A stretch of 40,454 nt of DNA, taken from contig JACZJJ010000104.1 of the NCBI GenBank assembly GCA_014860625.1, positions 1 to 40,454 of the forward strand, in the 5' to 3' direction. How positions within the stretch are numbered: position 1 is the stretch's first letter; every line of letters starts with the position of its first letter. Below, in pieces: positions 14,204 to 20,779 of this stretch. The DNA comes from Bacteroidales bacterium. Its GTDB lineage: Bacteria; Bacteroidota; Bacteroidia; Bacteroidales; FEN-979. The notes below the pieces were generated by a model. The model ran no database searches, was not told the DNA's origin, and saw only the letters and a program-made list of their open reading frames with translations. A program made the translations under genes and the position numbers.

Positions 14204-14434
14204 TTATGCTACGGTGACTTTTGCACGGTATACTGTGATGACGCCATCCGGACAAACCAATGCACAATTTGAGCAACCGGTACAGTCATCATTTACTTTC
14301 ATAGCAAAATGGTACCCTTTGCTGTTCACTTCCTCCGACATGGCAATACACGTAAACGGACAGGCTGCAAGGCAAACTTCGCACCCTTTACACCGTTCGA
14401 TATTCACCACAATGTCTCCTTTGATCTTAGCCAT
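14204..14434 (-). CDS. 2-oxoacid:acceptor oxidoreductase, delta (ferredoxin-like) subunit
   Basis: This 76-residue 2[4Fe-4S] subunit begins MAKIKGDIVVNIERCKGCEV and has CKGCEVCLAACP and CTGCSNCALVCP, both complete CxxCxxCxxxCP motifs. It passes electrons from the TPP subunit to external ferredoxin. It is the first gene of the four-gene operon, about 20 bases before the alpha gene. Upstream is TACTTTCG (14469-14476, minus strand), one base off the -7 consensus, which may be the operon promoter. Confidence 0.94.
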   Translation of the reverse strand: MAKIKGDIVVNIERCKGCEVCLAACPFTCIAMSEEVNSKGYHFAMKVNDDCTGCSNCALVCPDGVITVYRAKVTVA

Positions 14435-14468
14435 AGTATTTGAGATTTTTTGTGTTGAAAAGGAAGCA

Positions 14469-14476
14469 CGAAAGTA
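14469..14476 (-). promoter_or_regulatory. Possible -7 element of the four-gene oxidoreductase operon
   Basis: The minus strand reads TACTTTCG, one mismatch from TAnnTTTG, about 34 bases before the first ATG. No -33 box is obvious. Confidence 0.35.
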
Positions 14477-14552
14477 CAGAAATTTATCCGAACGATATAT
14501 TCAGAGCAGTAGGTTTTTTAGGGAAAAGAGGCTAATTTAGAACTGGTTTAAT

Positions 14553-15368
14553 CTAAGGAGCGTATGCCAAAGCACGGAAGTATTCTTCGGTGAATTGAGG
14601 GTCGATCTGATGGTAAAAATCAATCGTCAATCTCGCCTTCTCACGGATCTTCACGAAAGTGTCAACGATGAACCAGAATTGTTCGCCTCCGGAGAATAGA
14701 TTTTGGGAGAAAACATTGATGTCTTCTTCCAGAGCCGACTGGGAATATTTATTGATAAATCCGAGCTCCAGGAGGTCATAGTCATAGTCCATGGATGCCT
14801 CCCCTTTTTTAATCGCCTCCACACCCCCTTGGCCATAAAGAAAGTCTGGAGGGTTGTTAAACTCCCACCCTTTCTTGTCAATGTGTTTTGGAAACTTACG
14901 CAGCAGTACACTTGAAAATTCATGATGAAAAACGCCTTCCACATATTCGGCAGTCTTCTCCGGATTTGAGTCGTCATAAGTCAGGTAAATCACATCTTTC
15001 GTATTGGTACCGCCATAGGGAACGCCATAAAAGCCAAGTGACTTCAACACGTAAACTTTCCGCAGGTAGACAAACAGGACATCTTCCGGATACTTTGCAA
15101 TCGCTTGATTCAGGATGTCCATGGCTTCAGTACGGTACTCCTTTGGGAGAGAGAGAGCTTGTGCCCCGATCCGCTTGCAGTACCATCCCGGAGGGAACAT
15201 CCGGGGTTCTGTGTCGAAAAGGATATCAATCCCTTCCAGGATGGAGGAATTGCCAGGAATTTCAATTGAAAATGAAGAAGTCAGCAGCAGAAGCGGTAGG
15301 AACAGAACAAGGATTCGCCTGTTTAACACCTGAAGTCGGTTCGTCTTATCCTGTCGGATGTTGCTCAT
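14553..15368 (-). CDS. Exported protein resembling zinc-binding metallopeptidases
   Basis: This 271-residue protein has an N-terminal hydrophobic segment (about 18-36), indicating export. The region FHHEFSSVLL (147-156) and the later GFINKYSQSALEEDINVFSQ (203-222) match the layout of the putative zinc-binding metallopeptidase family of Bacteroidota, in which an HExxH helix is followed by a G-F-x-x-x-Y-...-E-D segment. Here the second His of HExxH is Ser, so the active site may be degenerate or use another ligand. Its start overlaps the aminotransferase stop by 23 bases. Function unknown. Confidence 0.65.
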   Translation of the reverse strand: MSNIRQDKTNRLQVLNRRILVLFLPLLLLTSSFSIEIPGNSSILEGIDILFDTEPRMFPPGWYCKRIGAQALSLPKEYRTEAMDILNQAIAKYPEDVLFVYLRKVYVLKSLGFYGVPYGGTNTKDVIYLTYDDSNPEKTAEYVEGVFHHEFSSVLLRKFPKHIDKKGWEFNNPPDFLYGQGGVEAIKKGEASMDYDYDLLELGFINKYSQSALEEDINVFSQNLFSGGEQFWFIVDTFVKIREKARLTIDFYHQIDPQFTEEYFRALAYAP

Positions 15369-16665
15369 GAAATTGTTTTAAACGCTTCTCCAATGCCGGG
15401 AACTGGTCACGCAATACAAGCGAGACACAGGCGCGAATACCCTCTTTGCGTGTGCTCCCCGTGATGGAAAGTGCAATGGCGCTCACTCCGTAATACAGCA
15501 ACTCTTCCAGCAGCTCTTCTCCGGTGAATCCGGGATAACTGATGGTAAAATAGAATCCATCGGCGATGGGATTGTCTTCGTCTTTGTCATAAACGATGCG
15601 GAAGCCGTTGTCAGTAAACAGCTTCTTCATGATTTTTGCCTTGTGCCCGTATTCTTTAACCGATTCCACGAAGTTGAAAGTGCCGTCGTTGGAAGCTTTC
15701 AGCATGGCAGCAAGGCCATGTTGTGCCGAGTGGGTAACTCCGGCACTCAGTGCGTAAACTGTCCCGTAAACCAAAGCCCTGCCGAGAAGATCCGTCGTAT
15801 AATAGCGAAGAAGATCCTCAGACTGCATGTCATAGAGTTTATCGGAAACAAGCATCAACCCAACACGCTGACCGGCATAACTGAAGACCTTGGAACTGCT
15901 CACCAACAGGATGTAGTTGTCGGTATATTTGGCAACTGTAGGCTGATATGGGGGTACTCCGGGCCGGGAGTAATCTTTCCGGAAGTCCATAGCGAAATAA
16001 GCCAGGTCTTCCAGGATGATCACCCCGTATTTGTTAGCCAGTTCGCCAATAATTCTCAATTCCTTATCCGTGAAGCAAACCCAGGAGGGGTTGTTCGGAT
16101 TGGAGTACAGAACAGAATGGATATTCCCTTTTGAGAAATAGGATTCCAGCTTGTCCCTTAACTTATCGCCACGGTAGTCGTAGATGTCGAACGAATCGAA
16201 TTTCTGGCCAAGGATGATGTGTTGCTGCCTGTGAACGGGAAATCCGGGATCAATGAACAGCGTAGTATCTTTCTCCTTATGAAACCTTGCAAGGGTGATG
16301 AAGGCTGCAAATCCTCCCTGCATGGAGCCAACGGTAGGGATGCAGTGGGCAGCATCCACATCGATATCGAGGAAAAGTTTGGCAAACCGTGAAGCCTCCT
16401 TTTTAAGCTCAGCGATCCCTTCAATTTCGGGATAGATGGCAGCCACCCCCGACTGAAGAGCAGCAATCTCTGCATTGATGCCTATCTCAGATGGTTTTAA
16501 CCCCGGAACGCCCATCTCCATGCGCACATATTTCTCGCCTGTCTCCTTTTCGATGCCGTTTATGAGTCGTTTGATCTCCCGTATGGAAGCCCTGCCTATG
16601 GTGCGGATGTTACTCTCCCGTATATGCCTGCTGACAACCTCATAAGGAATGGGGGTATCTTTCAT
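15346..16665 (-). CDS. PLP-dependent aminotransferase, class I/II
   Basis: This 439-residue fold-type I aminotransferase (start MKDTPIPYEVVSRHIRES at 16665; an in-frame ATG at 16713 adds 16 unlikely residues) has the PLP-lysine motif SSSKVFSYAGQRVG, YSNPNNPSW and ILEDLAYFAMDF, the conserved Asn and Asp contacts to the cofactor. The amino donor is not predictable. It lies on the same strand as the hpd genes upstream and the oxoacid oxidoreductase operon downstream; transamination of tyrosine to 4-hydroxyphenylpyruvate would fit but is inference. The 197-base gap upstream holds a GATTAGG array and no clear promoter. Confidence 0.88.
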   Translation of the reverse strand: MKDTPIPYEVVSRHIRESNIRTIGRASIREIKRLINGIEKETGEKYVRMEMGVPGLKPSEIGINAEIAALQSGVAAIYPEIEGIAELKKEASRFAKLFLDIDVDAAHCIPTVGSMQGGFAAFITLARFHKEKDTTLFIDPGFPVHRQQHIILGQKFDSFDIYDYRGDKLRDKLESYFSKGNIHSVLYSNPNNPSWVCFTDKELRIIGELANKYGVIILEDLAYFAMDFRKDYSRPGVPPYQPTVAKYTDNYILLVSSSKVFSYAGQRVGLMLVSDKLYDMQSEDLLRYYTTDLLGRALVYGTVYALSAGVTHSAQHGLAAMLKASNDGTFNFVESVKEYGHKAKIMKKLFTDNGFRIVYDKDEDNPIADGFYFTISYPGFTGEELLEELLYYGVSAIALSITGSTRKEGIRACVSLVLRDQFPALEKRLKQFHEQHPTG

Positions 16666-16802
16666 GATTGAATTATTGGTTACTGGATGGTTTCTAGCAG
16701 GCAAATTTGACAAATAATTCCGAAATATCCAATGTTTTTCGGCACTACAGAAGGCACGCCGATATATTTTATTAACAATCGCTTTGTTGAAAAGATCTGC
16801 CA

Positions 16803-16844
16803 GCGATTAGGGATTAGGGATTAGCGATTAGGGATTAGGGAATA
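16803..16844. repeat. Heptamer array GGGATTA/GCGATTA
   Basis: Six units of 7 bases: GCGATTA, GGGATTA, GGGATTA, GCGATTA, GGGATTA, GGGAATA. It offers four GGG tracts on the plus strand, with an 11-base central loop. It lies between hpdA and the aminotransferase gene. Confidence 0.92.
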
Positions 16845-16862
16845 CAGACGGCCAACTACCCA

Positions 16863-17795
16863 TTAGAAAGGTGTCTCACTTCCAAGATAGCAGGAAATTC
16901 CTTCTGCTTCCAGGATCTCTTTCATGCCCTGCAGTGAATCCATGGCGGGAGTGGTCAGTACTTCTGTATAGTAAGAATGACCGGTTAGCGCGTATTTCTC
17001 CCGGCCGAGATGATGCAGGGGAAGCAGGTTGATCTCCTTTCGGCCGGTTGACAGGAGAAAGCTGGCCAGTTGACGGGTGTGTTCAGGATAGTCGTTGTAG
17101 CCCGGAACCACCGTCATGCGGTAAACCATCCGGCTTTCAAACCGGCTGGCCAGCCACCTGGCATTTGCAAGTATCTGTTGATTTGTATGACCTGTCCATT
17201 CCTTGTGACGTGCCGGATCCATCTGTTTGAGGTCAAAGAACAGCCAGTCGAGGTAAGGAAGCGATGGCTGGAGCCATGAAACCGGTATGTCTCCGCACGT
17301 TTCTGCGGCCGTATGAACATAGGCATCATGGCACCGCTTCAGGATGGCAGCTGCGAATTCAGGCTGAAAGAAGGGCTCCCCGCCGGTAAGTGTGATCCCT
17401 CCGCGGCTTCCCCAATACTGCCTGTCGCGCTCAATCAGCCGGTGAAGTTCACCTGTCGTAATGGTGTATCCTCCCTTCTGCAACGCCCCGGTGCAGCAGG
17501 CGCTTGTACAATCAAACGTTTTGCAGGAGTTGCACACTTCACGGTCGATGGTTAGATTTTCCTTCTCCAGCGATATTGCTTTGTGCCCGCAGGCATCCAT
17601 ACACAGCATGTCAAAGGTGCATTTCTGCTGGCGGTAGAGCGGTTCAGGGAATGGGTTTTTGCCCTCGGGATTGGAACACCAGTGGCAGGAGAGAGGGCAT
17701 CCTTTGAAAAATATCAGGGTACGGCATCCGGGGCCATCATGAACAGAGAAGCCCTGGATGTCAAACAGCGTGCCGGTCAGTTCTGCTGAATCCAT
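16863..17795 (-). CDS. hpdA: Glycyl radical enzyme activase for HpdB (HpdA)
   Basis: This radical-SAM protein would make the glycyl radical on HpdB. In 310 residues it has the radical-SAM CxxxCxxC motif (Cys 33, 37, 40: GCPLSCHWCSNPEG), an inserted ferredoxin-like segment with two Cys groups (about 59-103, including CNSCKTFDCTSACC), GITLTGGEPFFQPEF and VYRMTVVPGYND, as in pyruvate-formate-lyase-activase-type proteins. Its start overlaps the end of hpdC by 19 bases. Gene order hpdB-hpdC-hpdA is the order known for 4-hydroxyphenylacetate decarboxylase, so the assignment rests on family plus context. Confidence 0.88.
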   Translation of the reverse strand: MDSAELTGTLFDIQGFSVHDGPGCRTLIFFKGCPLSCHWCSNPEGKNPFPEPLYRQQKCTFDMLCMDACGHKAISLEKENLTIDREVCNSCKTFDCTSACCTGALQKGGYTITTGELHRLIERDRQYWGSRGGITLTGGEPFFQPEFAAAILKRCHDAYVHTAAETCGDIPVSWLQPSLPYLDWLFFDLKQMDPARHKEWTGHTNQQILANARWLASRFESRMVYRMTVVPGYNDYPEHTRQLASFLLSTGRKEINLLPLHHLGREKYALTGHSYYTEVLTTPAMDSLQGMKEILEAEGISCYLGSETPF

Positions 17796-18031
17796 TCAAA
17801 ATCAGCACACTTTGAGGCAACCATGTCGTGGTAGGCAAGCGTGGTTCCCTTGCACTTCCCCAGGTAATCTTTCTCTTCCGTGAAGTGATGGCAGAACTTG
17901 CACTTCGGAAGTTTCCCGGCTTCCCGACAAAAGGCATCATCAGGAAGGATCTTCGCTTTGCTGATCTTGCAAAGCCCCTGGAAGACATCCACCGGCAGGT
18001 AAAACGTACAATCTTTACAACTCAGTTCCAT
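17777..18031 (-). CDS. hpdC: 4-hydroxyphenylacetate decarboxylase small subunit (HpdC)
   Basis: This 84-residue Cys-rich protein matches the iron-sulfur small subunit of 4-hydroxyphenylacetate decarboxylase in size and layout: Cys 5, 8, 21 and 35 in the N-terminal half and Cys 44, 47, 60 and 75 in the C-terminal half. In the clostridial enzyme each half binds one [4Fe-4S] cluster, the first using one His and three Cys. Here the first ligand is Cys rather than His (CKDC at 5-8). The small subunit is, to my knowledge, restricted to the HPAD branch of glycyl radical enzymes and so is strong support for the operon assignment. A C-rich repeat element separates it from hpdB. Confidence 0.88.
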   Translation of the reverse strand: MELSCKDCTFYLPVDVFQGLCKISKAKILPDDAFCREAGKLPKCKFCHHFTEEKDYLGKCKGTTLAYHDMVASKCADFEWIQQN

Positions 18032-18044
18032 GATATTTATTTTT

Positions 18045-18097
18045 GCCCCAAAATCCCCTTGGGGACTTACACCCCCTTAGGGGGTTGGGAGGTATTT
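18045..18097. repeat. C-rich palindromic element inside the hpd operon
   Basis: GCCCCAAAATCCCCTTGGGG, then ACTTACA, then CCCCCTTAGGGGGTTGGGAGG. It is a shorter version of the element at 8617-8713 and fills most of the 75-base gap between hpdB and hpdC. Confidence 0.88.
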
Positions 18098-18106
18098 TGT
18101 CTTCGT

Positions 18107-20767
18107 TTAAATCTCCTCATACTCCGTACGAGAAATCACTTCGTCCTGGATCTGCTTGCCAAGTTCTACCCAGTACTGGGTAAATCCTGCTACGCGAACC
18201 ATCAGTCCACGGTACTTGCCGGGCTCTTTTTGCGCCTCTTTCAACATCCGGGAGTCTACTACATTGAACTGCACGTGAAAACCTCCTTTTCTCAGGTATG
18301 CCCTGATCAGTTCAAGAAACTTCCTGGATCCCTCTCTCCCTTTTACAGCTGACGGATGGATTTTAATGTTTAGCTGTGAATTTTGCGATTCCGAATGGTC
18401 CCAGCACGTAGCCGAGTTGAACAGGGCATAGGGGCCGTTGCGGTCGGTGCCCGGGTAAGCCGACATCGAGGCGTCGGAAAAAGTGGTTCCGCAGAGGCGC
18501 CCGTCGGCGGATGCCAGGGTAACGGCACCCATCGGCCCGTGGGTAGATACGGAGATCTGGCAGGCATAGAGCGGCTGGTCGTAGATCGACAGGTAATCAT
18601 GCGTCATGTCGCAAAACCATGTTTCCCATTCACGAAGGATGCCGTCAACATAGGTATTGTCGTTGCCGTATTTTGGTGCCTCGTTCGACAGCTTGTGGAT
18701 CTTCTTCCAGGTGTCGTAATCCTGGTTGGGCGTTTGATCTATCAACGAGAACGAACCGGTCTCTTTCGCCGTATGGTACCCGAAGTTAGCCAGGATCGCT
18801 TTCCTGTAGTCCTCCAGGCTGAAGTTCTTTTCATCATAGATATTCAGCTTCAGTGATGCCAGTGAGTTGACCAGGTTGGCGGTTCCGGTTGTCTCTACAT
18901 TGAAGGTGGTATTGTACCGGCTTCCCATCTGTCCGATATCTTTTCCCACTGCCAGGCAGTCGGGCTTCAGCATCGAGTTGACCAGCGAAGGAGCGATCTT
19001 TCTCCAGGCATCATGCTGGATATTGTTGGTGAGTGTAAGGACGTGAACAGCCCGGCTGAAGTAGTCGCGGAACACCTTCCACAGCTCTTCATAGCTGTTG
19101 AGCTCCAACCCGTGAGGTGGGAATATCCGTTCGCCCGTGCGCATATCCATGCCGTCAAAGAGGGCAACTTCCAGGATTTTCGGAAGAGAGATAAAATGGA
19201 CTCCCACACTTGTTGCCGGAGCGGATCCTCCCGGGATCCAATGGATCTCCCCGTCGAATTCCAGCGGCATCCAGCTGCCCGGCGAGGTTTCGAGACACCC
19301 GCCAATAGACCATGCTCTGGCCTCCTCCAGGGTCATCCCTTCATGGCCGTAATTTTTCAACAGAAACTCCATGGCTACCTGGTTGCTCACCCAGGCCGGG
19401 TATCCGGTTCCGATCTTGGTGCATTCCACGCCTTTCAGCAGAAATTCTTCCGGCAACTTTTCATCATAAAGGATGGAAAGTGTTGGCTGGGGAGTGTCGC
19501 ACCGAATGCCCGCTTCGAGGATCAGCATCTCGAGCTCATTGGTTGCCGAAGTGCCCTCTTTGGTCAGGCCACCGAGACAAAGATTGTTGAAGGTATTTCC
19601 TGAGAGAACCCCTCCCACAACGCCCATGGAGGCGAAGCAGTCGATTTCGGTGAACTTCATCCGCATGCATTCAAGGAGTTCGATACTTTTATCCCTGTCG
19701 AGCAACCCTGATTTCATATCCCGCTGCCACCAGGGAAGCAGGACCTGTCCCACGCGACCGGGCGACAAACCCGAAATCGCATCTTCGTTCAAAACGGCGA
19801 TATGGAATGTCCACAATATCTGCAAGGCATCGTGGAAGTTGCGGGGAGGATGGGAAGATATCCAATGAAGCCGTTCCGACATCGCTTCATACTCCTGTTT
19901 CTGCTGTGCATCTTTTTCAAGACCTGCCAGCAACGATGCCTCTTTGGCATAACTTCTGATCCATGCCTGAACCCCTTCCAGCATGATCTTCACTGCCTGG
20001 TAGAAGTAAAGCCGGTCCATGCCTGGTTTTCCTGCCACTTCGGCGATGGCATCACCGCAGATCGCCTTGATGCCTTCGATGCCGTATTGTAGCGGGTAGT
20101 AGTAGTTCACCACTTCACGTCCCTGGGGGAGGGTGTATCCCGAGTCGAACATGCAGATGACCGACCGCATAATGGCCTCTTTCTCTTTGTACCCGGGCAC
20201 CTTTTGCTCGTATCGGTGGCCCACATCGTCTACCGACTTGTCTTTCCAACGCTTGGCAACCTCGATCATCACCGGCATCTCTTCGACCCGAAGCCCGAAT
20301 TTCCCGGCAATTGAGATGACTTTTCCGATACTTTGTGTGACGTTGCCACCGCCGGTACCCATGGTGGTAAACGTGTCGGCTGTGAGCTTTCCCGAAACCA
20401 GTGCCTCCTGGTAGAACTTGTCTTCGGCTGCCATGAAGAAGGCTTCTGAGAGCCATGGCATCGGGAATGAACCGCGGAGGTATGAAGCTTTCCCCATAGC
20501 GAGTAATTCGCCCGGATAGATGGTAGGGGTGAGGTGCTCAAAACCCGCTTTCAGGGCTTCTGCCCGTCGGATGACAGGGATCTCCCCCTCCAGTTCTTCC
20601 CATCGGCGGGTATACCAATATGGAAACTCCATAGAGGCCGACGATCTCGTCCCGAAATAACGTTCCCGCGCTGCTGCTGCTCTTGGTGTTGGGGGCGTTT
20701 TTTGTTCCCGGCTTCCGACCAGCGGATCAGGCATCTTCCCGTAATAATTTACGCTGTTTTCATTCAT
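18107..20767 (-). CDS. hpdB: 4-hydroxyphenylacetate decarboxylase, glycyl radical subunit (HpdB)
   Basis: This 886-residue glycyl radical enzyme would decarboxylate 4-hydroxyphenylacetate to p-cresol. The thiyl Cys 491 lies in GGCLETSPGSW, and the glycyl residue Gly 861 in RVAGFTQYW near the C-terminus. Using recalled Clostridium scatologenes HPAD numbering (Ser344, Cys503, Glu505, His536, Glu637, Gly873), a constant offset of 12 places Ser 332, Cys 491, Glu 493, His 524, Glu 625 and Gly 861 here, and all six residues are present. This argues for HPAD rather than other GRE decarboxylases. The gene starts 12 bases after the preceding gene without a promoter I can see, and hpdC and hpdA follow. 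p-Cresol formation would need confirming. Confidence 0.93.
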   Translation of the reverse strand: MNENSVNYYGKMPDPLVGSREQKTPPTPRAAAARERYFGTRSSASMEFPYWYTRRWEELEGEIPVIRRAEALKAGFEHLTPTIYPGELLAMGKASYLRGSFPMPWLSEAFFMAAEDKFYQEALVSGKLTADTFTTMGTGGGNVTQSIGKVISIAGKFGLRVEEMPVMIEVAKRWKDKSVDDVGHRYEQKVPGYKEKEAIMRSVICMFDSGYTLPQGREVVNYYYPLQYGIEGIKAICGDAIAEVAGKPGMDRLYFYQAVKIMLEGVQAWIRSYAKEASLLAGLEKDAQQKQEYEAMSERLHWISSHPPRNFHDALQILWTFHIAVLNEDAISGLSPGRVGQVLLPWWQRDMKSGLLDRDKSIELLECMRMKFTEIDCFASMGVVGGVLSGNTFNNLCLGGLTKEGTSATNELEMLILEAGIRCDTPQPTLSILYDEKLPEEFLLKGVECTKIGTGYPAWVSNQVAMEFLLKNYGHEGMTLEEARAWSIGGCLETSPGSWMPLEFDGEIHWIPGGSAPATSVGVHFISLPKILEVALFDGMDMRTGERIFPPHGLELNSYEELWKVFRDYFSRAVHVLTLTNNIQHDAWRKIAPSLVNSMLKPDCLAVGKDIGQMGSRYNTTFNVETTGTANLVNSLASLKLNIYDEKNFSLEDYRKAILANFGYHTAKETGSFSLIDQTPNQDYDTWKKIHKLSNEAPKYGNDNTYVDGILREWETWFCDMTHDYLSIYDQPLYACQISVSTHGPMGAVTLASADGRLCGTTFSDASMSAYPGTDRNGPYALFNSATCWDHSESQNSQLNIKIHPSAVKGREGSRKFLELIRAYLRKGGFHVQFNVVDSRMLKEAQKEPGKYRGLMVRVAGFTQYWVELGKQIQDEVISRTEYEEI

Positions 20768-20779
20768 CTCGCTAATATA

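Noticed and set aside
14184-14276. Longer start for the alpha oxidoreductase subunit
   Set aside because: It would overlap the ferredoxin subunit gene and adds residues foreign to the family; the conserved MGELRLMKGN start at 14183 fits better.
16803-16844. Telomere or eukaryotic contamination from the GGGATTA units
   Set aside because: The array has only six units with GCGATTA variants and is flanked by ordinary bacterial genes.
16666-16862. tRNA or small RNA gene in the longest gap
   Set aside because: No cloverleaf or terminator hairpin is visible; only the GATTAGG-type array and A/T-rich sequence with no convincing promoter.
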